Of a stretch of 64,000 nucleotides of DNA, positions 47,548 through 61,678 are shown one piece after another (position 1 is the first letter of the stretch; every line of letters starts with the position of its first letter). This DNA comes from Cryptomeria japonica. Taxonomy: Eukaryota > Streptophyta > Pinopsida > Cupressales > Cupressaceae. A model generated the notes under the pieces. That model was not told the DNA's origin, ran no database searches, and was given only the letters and a program-made list of their open reading frames with translations. A program made the translations under genes and the position numbers. The stretch covers positions 157,485,849-157,549,848 of the forward strand of contig NC_081413.1 in NCBI RefSeq assembly GCF_030272615.1, in the 5' to 3' direction.

Positions 47548-48550
47548 TAAAGTGTTCAACTCTTCTATTAGGACACAAGTTTAACATTATTTAGTATTCC
47601 CTAATAAACTGTGTAGACCATTGATATCTTAAGTTTTCATCTATAGACTAGAATCTCATTTCTATATCTTTCAGATTGTACCTAAGGATCATTTTCTTCA
47701 TAGCCTTCTCAAGTGTTCATAGAAATTTGAATTCTAGTTTTTGTAATTGAGACAACAAATTGATGATATTCAAATATGTGTATTGCTTTAATTTTGATGT
47801 GGCAATTTTTGGATTCAATTTTATATGTAGAGAAGTATGATGTTGTTCTTGTTTGTAGATCAAAGAACAAATTTATCTTGCTAAAATTTGGTAAGAATTT
47901 TATGACAGCAGTGCTTTATTTCCTTTGATGGCCACTTAGAATTGCAGTAATTTAATTTTGATTCAGACTTGGCAACAAAGTGACATTCTTAAGTAGTAAC
48001 CTTTTCTTGTGATTAATATTTGACATATGATTTCCTTCAATAGCTTGGATGACAATAATTTTGACTACTCTAGTAGATTTATAATAGGTTTGAGAAAATA
48101 ATATAAAAAATATGATCACTATTTGGATTTGGTAGTGATTTAGTCTTTGACTATGGCTTAAAATTCCATGATTTAACCAAGCAATCACAACTTTCCAATT
48201 TTTTGTGAATCTTATATTTAGCTTGTGGGTTCCTACTAGACAAAAAAATCATCCTTTTTGTAAATACAACATATATCTCTTTAACCAATGATCCTTTCTT
48301 CTCATGATCACTTTGACCTTCCTTTAATTCTACTCTAATGATGAATAGAGGAAAACAAACATAAAATACTATAGCATAAATAGGGAACTCTTCAACTTGT
48401 ATTCAATTTATCACATGATGAATAAGCATTACAATTGTTTTAATATATAGAAGTCTTGAGAGTATAGTGAATTTTCTAGAACCTTAACCAACTTGTCACA
48501 TTAGAAAACTCACTAACAAATAGTAAACACATTTCCGACTTTTAAAACCT
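47548..48550 (+). repeat. 1-kb direct repeat, copy B
   Basis: Partner of copy A. The stretch just before it, 47465-47547, is a short piece of the dispersed repeat found at 18400-18470 (TTTTCCCTTCTTTGAGATGG). Copy A lacks that neighbour. Confidence 0.75.
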
Positions 48551-48844
48551 ACACAACAAAAAATTACTATTTTTTAGTAGGGGAGATATTAATATTTTTA
48601 TTCTAACAAAGTGTTCTTCTACTTAAAAAAATAGATAAGTAGAAATATCTCAATATTTTTATGTGTATATATTTTAATATTTAAAATAAATTTAATAATT
48701 TGATAAACTAAATTTCAATTATTTGTATCAACATGAAACATGATTAGCATATCATTCTAGAAATTGTACCCATCTATCTAATTTTTCTTCATATGAAAAA
48801 AACTAAATCTAATTAATATATAAAAAGAGATCATATCATCATAA

Positions 48845-49105
48845 AGTAAAAATAATAATAAATTATCTTCCCCTTAACGAACCATTGTCAAGATATATGG
48901 AAACATCATATGCTAAATTATTCTAGCATAAAAATAATAACAAAGTCTCTTCCCCTTAAAAAATCATTGGCAAGATATATGAGAACTTCATTATTCTAGC
49001 ATAAAAATAATAACAAAGTCTTTTCTCCTTAACGAGCCATTGTCAAGATATATGGAAACATCACATGCTAGATTTGATATATGGAAATTATTCTAGCATA
49101 ACGAT
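48845..49105. repeat. Tandem repeat, about 80-bp unit, three copies
   Basis: ATTCTAGCATAAAAATAATAAC, then AAGTCTCTTCCCCTTAACG, then CCATTGTCAAGATATATGG recurs three times (starts near 48845, 48919 and 48992), with a partial fourth unit at 49090. Confidence 0.75.
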
Positions 49106-49354
49106 ATTTATGAGGTAGACAGATTGCAATGCTCATCAACAAAAATATCGTATGATTGATCAAAATAGAAAATGTCACAAACAAAATCTGATTTATAGTC
49201 TCGCACAGGAAACATTTTGACAGGAAAATACTATAACCACTCTAGGATAGGATTCAAATTTAAGACCTAATACTGTTTCAGAGTAAAATAATTATTCTAT
49301 TTTTACGTCCGTTTTCATAATTGTTAGGAAGACCCTCACCCACTTTTTTGATAC

Positions 49355-50201
<847 letters not shown>

Positions 50202-50925
50202 TGTTGGAATTTATTGTCCTGGGCACTAGACAACCCCAACGGATATCTCCCCACCTATCTGTCAAGAGAACAGCTGAAGCAGAACATCCTAGATGAGATT
50301 TGGTTGGGATTTTCACCCAATTGCTCTTGACATGAACAACAAAAGAGTGTAGAGGAATTAAATGAGGTAGATGACTGTTTGAAATTTGAATTTGGAGGTG
50401 AATTTTGTGAAGACAGTAAAGTGACAAAAGGAGAGAATATTCTATAGTTAGTCAGTTAGTAGAGTTAAGAGAGTTCAATAGAATAGAGAGAACAGAGAGA
50501 AGTGTAGCTCTAGAGTGAGTGCAAAAGACACTTACAACAGCAGCCTGTGTGTGAGTGTTTTGTCAATTGAGCAAGATAGCTCCTGACTGTATGGTGTGTC
50601 AGTTGAGAAGTGATTGCTCCTGACTATGTCCAGCTCCAAGTGAGCATTGTAGTGAGCTCAGAGAAGCTCCATTTTGTGTAGAACAGAGAAGCTCCTGATC
50701 ATTGCTCAGTAGTTTGTAATCTGTAGTTAGTTTATAGTTTATAATTTGTTTTTTGTAATCTCCAATCCAGTTTAATAGAAAGCAAGAAATCATGCATGTC
50801 TCCTGAAGTCTATATTTTGAACTTAGTCCTATGGGTGTATTCCTAGCTACTTGGGAATTGAGATAGTAGTCTATGTTTGCATTGTTTGGATCCGCCCATC
50901 TTGAGAGATTTTTTATCTCTCCACA
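50202..50925 (+). repeat. 5' LTR of the minus-P450 copia element
   Basis: A 724-bp LTR, TGTTGGAATTTATTG to CTCTCCACA, followed by the primer site TGGTATCAGAGCT at 50926-50938, an exact match to the usual initiator-Met site. The end carries the inverted GAGAGATTTTTTATCTCTC. Confidence 0.9.
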
Positions 50926-50999
50926 TGGTATCAGAGCTATAGAGCTAAAGTCCCTAAAGTGTTTGGGCATTTGTATTTTCTGGGTGTTTGAGTTTTTTG

Positions 51000-52050
51000 T
51001 CTAGGAGACATGGTTGGAGATGAAGGAAAGAGTTGACAGCAACCTCCATCCTTTAATGGATAAAATTATGATGTTTGGGCCATGAAGATGAAGATCATCA
51101 TGTTGCAAACGATTTCTGGGGACTTTGTGCAACTAGGTTTGTGGATACGACTGATCCAACTCAGTATGCTACCCTCACAAATAATCAGAAGAACCAGTTG
51201 AGGGAAACAAGAAGAAAAGATTCTAAGGCATTGCGTTTGATTGAAGCAACCTTGACAGAGGCAATATTTACCAGAATAGCAACAACTAACTATGCTAAGG
51301 AAGTGTGGGAAATCCTCCAAACCAGTTATAAGGGGACTAATAAAGTCAGATTGGTGAAGCTCTAGATACTAAGAAGAGATTTTGAGACTCTTCAAATGAA
51401 GGAAAGTGAGTCCATTTCAGAATTTCATACAAGAGTCTCTAGTTTGTTGAACTAGTTAAGGACGAATGGAGAAACCATGGAGGAGCAAAGGATTGTTGAG
51501 AAAATCCTCCAAAATTTGCCATCAAAGTTTGATGTAATAGTGATTGTCATTGAAGAGGCAAAGGAACTGTTAGTTTTTACAGTTGATGAGTTGATGGGTT
51601 CTCTTTAAACCCAAGAGCAATGCCTAAATAGGTCTTCTACTTCTTCCCAAGAGCGAGCTTTCAAAGATCAAGCCAATGCAAGAGGCGGGGGAAGAGGAAG
51701 AAATGGTAGGAGTTCAAGAGGTTGAGGCCATGGCAATGAAGAAAGCTCAGGAAGAGAAAACAACCAAGAGGGAGAAAGCATATCTCAAAATAACTCCAAA
51801 CAAGGCAAGAAGAACAATAACTTGAATCAGAGGTATGACAAGAGCAATGTAGAGTGCTTTACCTGCCACAAGTTTGGGCGTCATACAAGAGATTGCTGGA
51901 AAAAGAAAGGAAATCAATCAAAGAAGATTGCGATTGTGGCTGATGTGAATTTGGGTGGAAGTAATCTATCCACGACCTTCATCATGTGCAACATTGGTGA
52001 AGAAGGCACCCTAAAGTGTGGTATTTGGACAACAGTTGTAGTGACCACAT
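51000..52050 (+). pseudogene. Gag of the minus-P450 copia element
   Basis: Gag-type translation from about 51010 (MVGDEGKS-like start), with LRETRRKDSKALRLIEATL (51195-51255), WEILQTSYKGTNKVRL (51308-51358) and IVEKILQNLPSKFD (51492-51535). A basic GRGRNGRSSRG stretch is followed by the knuckle CFTCHKFGRHTRDC at 51856: both first Cys and the last Cys are present, but the expected His position holds Arg, with a His just after. Several stops (for example near 51364, 51456 and 51606) interrupt it. Confidence 0.8.
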
Positions 52051-53440
52051 GAGTGGTAATGAGAGTTTGTTCTTATTTATTGACAAGATTGTCAAATCTG
52101 AGATCAAAATGGGGAACAATGAAATAGTTCTAATTGTGGGCAGAGGATCTATTATGATCTACACCAAGCAAGGTGAGAAGAAGGAGATTGAGAATGTTCA
52201 TTTTGCCCCAGGCATTAAACATAATCTCATGAGTGTTGGTCAGCTGATCCAAAATGGATACAAGTTGCTGATGGTGAAGGGTGAGTGTGTCATTTTTGAT
52301 AAAGATGGGAGTTAGAAGATAGTTGCACCAGTTCAAATGACAAAGAATCAAATGTTTCATTTGAGAATAGAGATGTGTTTCCCTTTTCAATTCAGTGCTA
52401 CACCTCCCAAGCAAGCGTGTACAAAAGTGCAACAATTAAAGGCCCTCAAGAGTAGCATTGAAGACCTTTCAAAGCTATGACATCTCAAGTATGGACACTT
52501 GGGGTATGCTGGTTTGAGTTTATTGTCCAAGAAAAGAATGGTAGATGGTTTGTCATTTATAGAAGAGCCTAGTAGCAAGTGTGAGGCTTGCATTTTGGGT
52601 AAGAAACATAGGCTTCCCTTTCAAAAAGGAAATTCAAGAAGGGTAAGAGCACCATTTGAGCTGGTGCATAATGATTTGGTTGGCCATATGCAGACCATTT
52701 CTATTGGTAATAGCCACTATTTTATGACCTTCATTGATAATTTTAGCCGTAGGACATGGGTTTATTTTTTGAAGCATAAATTTGAAGCTTTTGATAAGTT
52801 TTTGTTGTTTAAAGTCCAAGTTGAAAAGGAGAGTGGACATTGCATAAAATTCCTAAGGTCAGATCATGGAGGAGAGTATACCTCCAATGCTTTTGTGAAT
52901 TTTTGCAAATAAAATGGCATAAAGAAGGAGCTAACAGCCACATATACTCTACAACAAAATGGCATGGTTGAAAGAAAGAATAGGACCATTGTTGAGATGG
53001 CAAAGAGCATGCTCAAAGAAAAAGGATTACCAAATGAATATTGGGGTGAGGGTGTAACAACAATGTATTTGATAAATAGAAGTCCAACCAAGGCGGTTCG
53101 AGACAAGATTCCACAAGAGGCATGGTCTAAGAGAAAGTGGATGGTTGAGAACCTTAGAGTGTTTGGGTGTATGGCATATGCTCATGTGCCAAAGGAGAAG
53201 AGGTAAAACTTGGATGACAAGGGTGAGAAATAAATTTTCACGAGCTATAGTGTTGAGTCCAAGGCATATAGACTATACAACCCCGTCACCAAGAAGATCA
53301 TCATTAATAGAGATGTTGAGTTCTTGGAGAATGAGTCATGGGATGGCTCGATGAATACCTCTTCATCCACCTCATAAAGTGTGCCCATCAATGATCATGA
53401 TGATGAGTATGATGATCGGGAAGAAGCTCTTGACATATCC
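52016..53440 (+). pseudogene. Protease and integrase of the minus-P450 copia element
   Basis: The protease motif is WYLDNSCSDHMSGN at 52018, where DSG-C is usual: the catalytic Asp is kept and the next residues are changed. VHFAPGIKHNLMSVGQL ends the protease. Integrase has HLKYGHLGYAG and CEACILGKKHRLPF. It keeps the first Asp in LVHNDLVGH, the second in RSDHGGEY and the Glu in QQNGMVERK. A stop at 52910 and two near 53206-53232 break the frame. Confidence 0.88.
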
Positions 53441-53705
53441 TGATAGATCATGAAAGTTCCTAATGCAGACAGGTACTCAAGCAGACTATCATAGAATTCT
53501 TAGAATTCAATGTGCTAGATAGTTCCGGACAGCACTTGAGAGCTCTCGACAACTCCGAATAGCTCTTGACAAAAACAGGCAGAAAGGCAAGGAGCCAGAG
53601 GTAGATAGAGAATCTTCTCCTGACTATTTCTGATGGTACAAATCAAAGTCTACATAGCAAAGCAACAATAGTGGTGAGAGTTCAGACCCCACTCTCACCT
53701 CCCTA

Positions 53706-55290
53706 ATGCCAAAGAAGACCAAGAGTTTAAGGGAGATCTACCAAGATGAAAGGTATGATGATGTGTTTGATGAAATTATGAACTTTGCGTTAATTTCTCA
53801 TAGTGATCCGATTTATTTTGAGGATGCTATTAAGGAGGAGAAATGCTGTGAGGCCATGGATGAGGAAATAGAAGCAATAGAGAGGAATGACACTTGGGAG
53901 TTAACTGGTTTGCCTCCCAACAAACAAGTCATTGGGGTTAAATGGGTCTACAAGACCTAGAGCAACGCCAAAGGTAGAATAGAATGTCGCAAGGCAAGAT
54001 TAGTGGTCAAGGGGTACAAACAACAGTTTGGTAGAGATTATGATGAGACGTATGTCCCCATTGCAAGAATGGAGACCATGCGGGTGGTCATAGCCATTGT
54101 AGCCTAACACAAATTGAAGGTATTTTAAATGGATGTGAAGTTCGGCTTCCTTAATGGAGTGTTGAGAGAGGAGGTTTATGTGGAGCAGCCACCTAGTTAT
54201 GAAGTTTCGGGTCATGGAGGCAAGGTATATAGGCTAAAGAAGGCTCTTTATGGGCTGAAGCAAGCTCCATGTGCATGGTACAACAAGATTGACTCATATT
54301 TGATGAGTAATGGCTTTGGAAAAAGTGATGGTGAGACCACTCTTTACATCAAGGCAACTAATGGTAAGATTCTCATTGTTGTCTTGTATGTTGACGATTT
54401 ATTTTTCACTGGGGATGATGATTTCCTCATTGCTGATTTTAAAGAGGCCATGAAAAGAGAGTTTGAAATGGCTGATTTAGGTCTCTTGAGGTATTTTCTA
54501 GGCATAGAAGTAAAACAAATGCATGATGGTATTTTTATCTCTCAAGAAAGATATGCTAATGATATCTTGAAGAGATTTAGAATGTATGGTACAAGCTTGC
54601 ACCAACACCAACAACCACATGTCTTAAGTTGAGCAAGGAAGATTGCAGCAGCAACGTTGAGCTGACCAGGTATAAGAGTTTGGTTGGAAGTTTGATGTAT
54701 TTAACAACAACTAGGCTTGATATAATGCATGCAATGAGTTTGATTTCTAGATTTGTGGAGAATATGTCATTTTGTATAATTTTGTGGGTGATTTTAGATT
54801 GATTGGTTACACAAATAGTGATTGGGTAGGAAGTTTAGATGATAGGAAGAGCACATCCGGGTATGTGTTTCATATGGGTTAAGGGGTAATCTCATGGGCT
54901 TCTAAGAAGCAACCCATTATTGCCCTATCAATAGTTGAGGTTGAGTATATAGTAGCGAATGTAGTATCATGTAAAGCTATTTGGCTAAGAAGAATATTAG
55001 CAAATTTGAAAGAAGAACAATAGGATGGAACACTTATCTTTTCTGACAATGTTTCATCAATTACATTGAAAAAAATTCTTGTGTTTCATGGAAGAAGCAA
55101 GCACATTGAATTCAGGTATCACTTCATTCAAAGTGGTTGATAATGGGCAAATAAAATTAGAATTTTGCAGGTCTAAGTAGCTGCTAGTAGACATTTTCAC
55201 CAAGCCATTGGGCAAAGACAACTTTGAGCACCTAAGGATAAATCTGGGCATAATCAATTTGAATTTTTTATTCATTTTGTTGGCTCAGGA
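53706..55290 (+). pseudogene. RT and RNase H of the minus-P450 copia element
   Basis: RT starts near 53706 with LREIYQDERYDDVF, then WELTGLPPNKQVIGVKWVYKT, a stop, KARLVVKGYKQQFGRDYDETY, MDVKFGFLNGVLREEVY, ALYGLKQAPCAWYNK and the intact catalytic box LYVDDLFFTG at 54387-54416. LLRYFLGIEVKQ and ISQERYANDILKRFRM follow. A frameshift near 54600 leads to KSLVGSLMYLTTT and then RNase H (SGYVFHM, VISWASKKQPIIALS, DNVSSITLKK, SKHIEFRYHF). The polypurine tract AAAGGGGGAG precedes 55302. Confidence 0.88.
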
Positions 55291-55301
55291 CAAAGGGGGA
55301 G

Positions 55302-55998
55302 TGTTGGTATTTATTGTCCTAGCCATTGGACAACCCCCAATGGATGTCTCCCCACCTACCTATCAGGAGAGCAGCTGAAGCAAAATAGCACTAGAGGAGA
55401 TTTGGTTGGGATTTTCACCCAATGCTCCTAACGTGAACATCAAAAGACTACAGAGGAATTAAATGAGGTAGATGAATGTTTGAAATTTGAATTTTGGGGG
55501 GAATTTTGTGAATATAGCAAAGTGACAAAAGGGGAGAACATTCTCCAATTAGTCAGTTAGTAGAGTTAAGAGAGTTCAGTAGAACAGAGAGAAGAGAGAG
55601 AAGTGCAGCTCCACAGCGAGTGCAAAAGAATTTTACAGCAGCAGCCTATGTGTGAGTGTTTTGTTAGTTGAGCAAGATGTTGAGGAGTGATTTCTACTGA
55701 CTGTGTGCAACTCCAAGTGAGCATTATAGTGAGCTTAGAGAAGCTCCATTTTGTGTAAAATAGAGCAGCTCGTGATCGCTACCCGGTAGTTTGTAATCTA
55801 TAGTTAGTTTATAGATTGTAATTTGTATTTTCTAATCTCCAACCCAGTTTAATAGAAAGCAAGAAAGCATGCATTTCTGCTTCTGTGTTTTGAACTTACT
55901 CATGTGGGTGTATTCCCAGATGCTTGGGAATTGAGACAGCAGTCTCTGTGTGCATTGTTTGGGTCCGCCCAGCTTGAGAGATTTTTTATCTCTCCACA
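55302..55998 (+). repeat. 3' LTR of the minus-P450 copia element
   Basis: A 697-bp LTR, TGTTGGTATTTATTG to CTCTCCACA. It lacks a stretch of about 30 bp present in the 5' LTR near 50585-50620 and has scattered substitutions. Confidence 0.9.
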
Positions 55999-56929
<931 letters not shown>

Positions 56930-56975
56930 CTAGAAATTACCACATGAATTGTGTCTTGTATGAATCTAAAATAGT

Positions 56976-56987
56976 CCTTTTATAGAG
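56976..56987 (-). promoter_or_regulatory. TATA box of the minus-strand P450
   Basis: On the minus strand CTCTATAAAAGG lies about 110-120 bp upstream of the ATG at 56866, a suitable place for a plant TATA box given a leader of roughly 80 bp. No equivalent was found upstream of 19582. Confidence 0.65.
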
Positions 56988-56999
56988 GATTGAAAGCTA

Positions 57000-57644
57000 T
57001 TGTCTACTGGTCATAATCGATTACAGATTCGAGCGTATATTCATCTGATTCACGATTAAAAATACAATTTTCTATTTCAATATTTAAAAATATTAAACAT
57101 ATATTCGTCTGATTCACGGAAAACTACATTGTTCACAAATTAATTCATCTTTTTCTTCAGTAAGTCTAGATCCCGTGCATTGACGATCCCTCTTGATGTT
57201 ATTACCACCTGACTGTGAGTCCTTCGATTTAAATAATGGAATAAACTCTTAGTTTTATCACTTCCCCTATCACATTGAGGCTAGTCACACTGCATGTTGC
57301 ATGTCATGGTGCCCTACAACATTGTTTTAGACCGTCCTTGCATTCATCCCATGGGTGCTATTATTTTACAATAATTGGGAAGGAAATAGTATTTAAAATG
57401 TTTCTAAATAGAATAAAAACATATGCTCAAATATGTCAGACATTTTATGTATGCTTTTTCTTTTTTAATTGTTTTATTTTTAAAATAATTCTAATATTCT
57501 CTATTCAATAGATATTTGCAAGGCATATTTTATGTTTGTTGTCATTTTTCTACTAAAAATTATTCACATATATTAATTTGCACCTATGCTTAGTTTCCTT
57601 TGAAGAATTTGCAACTTCAATTTTAAACCATGCTATGAAATTAT
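57000..57644. other. Upstream flank of the minus-strand P450
   Basis: Contains AGTCTAGATCCCGTGCATTGA at 57163-57183, the inverted counterpart of 19282-19302. GATTCACGATTAAAAATA and GATTCACGGAAAAC repeats lie around 57050-57125. No gene. Confidence 0.55.
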
Positions 57645-58310
57645 AAATATGGGGCTTGGTTTTAGACCATTGAGGAACAAGGACTTAGAATTAGATAATA
57701 TATAGGTTGGATGTTCACACTAACATAAAAATGCACAATTTGTACTCTAATTATTACATTAGAAACAATTAGTTGATATGAGTTCAAAATGAATTCGAAA
57801 ATGCATTGGGCATGCATTATTCACCTTTACATTTTAACTCAACTTTGATTTGCATGTGAACTTCTATGAATCATGCATGCCAATGTAAACAAGTAGTACA
57901 TATGAGAATAAATAATAATCTCATATAAAAGGGACATAGATAAAGGACATGCATATGCTCTTGGTGATAAGTACATCTCCCAACCTCCATCTCAAAAAAA
58001 TTATGATTAGAATGTAATAGTATTCTATAATAGACATCAGAAACTACCTAACAATGCTAGAACCAATGTTTAAAAGTTAAAGGTAGATGTACAATTGTAA
58101 ATAAGTTATAATACTCAAAATAAATGTGGGATGCAAAGTGTCATTCATCAACCAAAGTAAAGTGATTTCCTGTTGTAGAAAATACATTACAATAAAAATA
58201 AGTTCAATTAAGAATGATCTATCATAATAATATATTATTATTATTATAGGTTTGTAAAGGAGGCCTCATAATCAAATTTTGTAGGGTTGTGAATGTGCGA
58301 CCTATGCCCC
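57645..58310 (+). repeat. Dispersed repeat, inverted copy of 2380-3115
   Basis: See 2380-3115. Here it lies between the minus-strand P450 and the P450 fragment at 58331. Confidence 0.6.
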
Positions 58311-58330
58311 TATTGAGGCATGTCTAACCC

Positions 58331-58545
58331 AAGTGCCCCAAAGAATTGTATTGATTCCCTAGTGACAGGGAAGCCTAACTTTCTTGGGAAAATTTTAATT
58401 GAAGATTACCACTTTGAATAGTTTAGAGAAAGAGAAGAATCCCCAAAATAATAGAGATGGTAATATAAGGAATGACATGCAAAGAATCCACCTCAAAAAT
58501 ATCGGACAAAGTTTGAACTAATCTTGCAAAGTTAAAAACAACCAC
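58331..58545 (-). pseudogene. Third CYP725A-like fragment, amino-terminal only
   Basis: Minus-strand homology to the first 70 or so codons of the other copies: VVFNFARL, IPYITISIILGILLF as the anchor, then degraded hinge sequence and GINTI (the GESIQF region). At the position of the start ATG there is GTG (58545-58543), in the context TTCTAATTGAAGTGG against TTCTAATTGAAATGG at 56866. The homology continues upstream to about 58640 through the 5' leader (TTTCATTCCTTCAATCA), so a whole 5' end was once here. Nothing matching later exon 1 follows downstream. Confidence 0.8.
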
Positions 58546-58645
58546 TTCAATTAGAAGGGAAGAAGAGTGAAGTAGAGAGATTACCAATGATTGAAGGAAT
58601 GAAATATTGCAAAAATTTGCACATGAATTTATTGGAAAAAATAAT

Positions 58646-60765
58646 TTCCCTAAGCGATCTTGTCACTTACCTACCTATTAAGAGTGTCCCATTAGTGATT
58701 TTCCTAGGATCTTGATCCACCTTTCTCCTAATGTATAATAGTCTTTTATCAGTGAATTTAATGTATGTATGTAAGTTTAAATTTTAATTGTTTAGCATCA
58801 CAAATTGTACACCCTTAATGAGGTTGTCAAATTCCATGCTTAGTTAGTACTCACCTTAGTGTATCTCATTGCATTTTGCATTATAGGACTTCCTTAGGAA
58901 TTTAATTAAACCTAAGTCCTCTCTCATCAAGACACATATCATAAAATTGGACCCTTGATCCTAGGTGTGCCCCTTTTTATTTAATCTTGATTTAATTCTA
59001 ATCTTAACCTAATTTCAATCTTCAAAACACATTCTTTATATCTACACATTATGGTTTGAGCCACCGAGCTAGATTTGGCATAAGAAATTCGAGAAAAAGT
59101 TGATAGGATCAAAACAAATATCTACTACTCGGTCCCAAACTTTCTTCCTTGAATTTTAGGTGGATAATTTGGAAATCTTTTATAATTAAAATCTAACTTC
59201 ATGTCAAATTATATCAACTCTAGGTCATTTTTTTAATCAAATTCAAACCTAGGGTTTCATATTTAAGGAAAGTCTTTTCCCCATTTAAGGATTCTATCTA
59301 GCAATTAAAGAGGAGATCCTTATGGAGAAAAATTACTACTTTTAGGTGAAGTTTTAGACCTTCAAATTCATCCATTATGAAAAATTCATCAACCATGAAA
59401 GCTTTAAGAGAAATTGGAGGATAATAAGGAAATCATTTTGATGATTGGCTTGTACCTTTTCCTAAGGATTTGGTATGATTTCATGTTTTTGTTATACCTC
59501 TATATTGAGCTTTATATCTACATCACTTTAGTTTTCAAACTTATATTATTGCTTTAGATTTTCATCCTAGTTGTCATTCCAATCATTTAGGCTTTGCGCT
59601 AATACACTTGGGAAGAAATCTAGTTTACATTTAGCTCAAAGCAATCTTCCATACACATAAGATTCAAGAGCACACACACCTTTTAAGTTTTAGTATTGGC
59701 AAGAGGAGCTAACAACCAGACTATGATTGAAGCCTCCTGCAAGATGATTGCTTTCCTTTGGCTATAAACCTATGCACAAATGAGAAAGGAAAATGTTGGG
59801 GGTTGTGTTTAGAGGCCCATGTCAATCAAACCTCCATTTTGGTGTTTCCACCTCCATGGACAACCCAAATGATAGCAATGATGGAGAATAAAAATGATAG
59901 AGATAGTAAAATGAATGATTAAGATAATAGAAAAATTAAAGTGAGAGATTGTAGATATGCAAATGAATTAAGAGAATATAGTAAACTCCCCTCTATCACT
60001 TGTGAAAATGGTACAATGGGTTCTTCAAGAACATGCAATAATGGTGGTCTTTAAATATTAGAAAAACCTGTTTGAAATCAAGAAAAACAGATGCCAAGAG
60101 ATTGGAAACTTGTTAAATGATCTAGAAGTCCTTAGAGAATGTCAAAATGAAAGTGATATAGACACTAGAAATAATCCTAATGCCGATTGCCCCATATAGA
60201 GGTGTTATAAACTCTTTCAGGTGCAAGCGTAACACTCAAATGATCACCTATGGGTTGATAGATCATAGGACAAATGTGTGGTGCATGGATATATCCACAG
60301 CATGCTAGAGTCCCATGCTCAATTGGTCAACATGGTCACTAGAAGCCAATTTTTGAGCTAACAAAGAAATGTATGTGGACAAAAGTTTAAATATGACAAA
60401 AAATGTTCCCAATAGGCTTGCAGTGAAGATGTGTATGTGATGTGGAATTGCACAGGGTGCAATTTACAATGTTCTATATTCTAATGTTTGTGTGAAAGTA
60501 GTTTTAGGTCCCAATTCTAATTGATTCCATTTTTATCCAAAACATTTTCGTGAACCCAACTCTCTTACATTGCATTTTCTATTTGGATCTTATCATTGCA
60601 TGTTTCTTTCATGTCAAAAACATAAAACGTTTCAAAAAAATTACTTTATGCATTATGTGTGTTTAGATTTATATGAACTATGTATTTCAAAAGTTTGTTT
60701 TCAACAATGTTGGATCTTTATTTGCAATATTTTCATACATAAGATAATCCTTTTTCTTATGATTA
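58646..60765. other. Gene-free stretch
   Basis: No reliable gene. Direct repeats or LTR ends were not recognised. The ORF at 60570-60962 has no recognisable pattern; from about 60780 the true coding-like frame is a different one (see next entry). Confidence 0.4.
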
Positions 60766-60779
60766 TTACACTGTTAGTA

Positions 60780-61455
60780 AGGAAGAACTTGATGAGGCTC
60801 TTGATGAATTATTTTATCCTAAGCCTTCTAAATAAACATTTTGGCAAAGACTCATCAACATGGTTACTATGTCATTTCATAGTGATGATACAGATAAGTT
60901 GGATGACTCTTCTCATGAAGTCATCTCTATCAAACCATCCTCTAAATCTAGTAACATGGTGATATATGATAATCCTCTTTATGATGATTAACCTCCCATT
61001 CAATCTAATAATTGACCATTTAGTAGTGATGAGTATGTTATGCTAGATAGTGTTCTTCATGATTTCATTTCTACTAAAACCTCCCCAAATAGTATTTAAA
61101 CATTTATATCTAAGAGTTTGATAAAAATGATAAATGTGAATGGCTATGAACATAATTTTCATACACCTAATAAACTTGTTTTTGTAGTTCAAGGTGGTTA
61201 TAGTAATGATAAAGTTTACACTCCTAACAAACTAGTTATTATTGTGCAAGGAGGTTATGCCACCAAAAGTCCTAATGAGTATGCCAAACAAATAACCTGA
61301 GAGAGTTAGAATTCAATTGCCCACACATTTAAAATGAGGAACAATAGAAAACCCAATCCTCCTTTTTTTATTCCTTCTTCTCAACAAATACTTCCACTAG
61401 CACCTCGCTTATCACAAAATATTGGTAAAGAGTATGATCTTGTTGATCTTAGTGA
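60780..61455 (+). pseudogene. Degraded gypsy-type gag/protease-linker remnant
   Basis: A single frame of about 225 codons with six or so stops and no frameshift: EELDEALDELFYPKPSK, then DDSSHEVISIKPSSKSS, DEYVMLDSVLHDF, two similar units (PNKLVFVVQGGYSNDKVYT and PNKLVIIVQGGYATKS) and KEYDLVDLSEGQI. The last block resembles the YDLVDQL-KTPA motif of plant gypsy polyproteins. No catalytic residues are visible, so the assignment is tentative. It stops near 61455, where LTR-like sequence (ACCATGGCGCCATGAG...GGTGCCCTAG) begins. Confidence 0.45.
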
Positions 61456-61678
61456 GGGACAAATTTGGCTCCTGGTAGAAAGGACCATGGCGCCATGAGA
61501 AAGGTGCCCTAGTGCTTTGGTCCTGAGAATTAGGACTCAGCTTTGAGGAAAAGACAGGGGAGAAGGTTAAAAATGCATATTTGTGAAGGGTGTGAGTATA
61601 TTCAAGGCAAGCATTAGTCATTGAAAGACAAAGCACCAAGGTATGGTCTAGGTGAGGACAAAATAATATGTGGATACT

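Larger units (their letters stand above)
50202..55998 (+). mobile_element. Copia element inserted in exon 1 of the minus-strand P450
   Basis: A full-length copia element of 5.8 kb with both LTRs, flanked by GATTC (50197-50201) and AATTC (55999-56003), a 5-bp duplication with one mismatch. P450 sequence reads across it on the minus strand: ITFKDERWN before, NPLTDKEIL after. It belongs to the same family as the degenerate element at 3400-15267 (shared integrase and RT blocks) and differs from the copia element in the plus-strand P450. Confidence 0.93.

Noticed and set aside
45221-48550. Copies A and B as LTRs of one element
   Set aside because: No terminal TG...CA, no primer site, no polypurine tract and no target duplication.
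60570-60962. ORF of 130 codons
   Set aside because: Composition is low-complexity hydrophobic. The coding-like frame with Gag-type composition in 60780-61455 is a different one.
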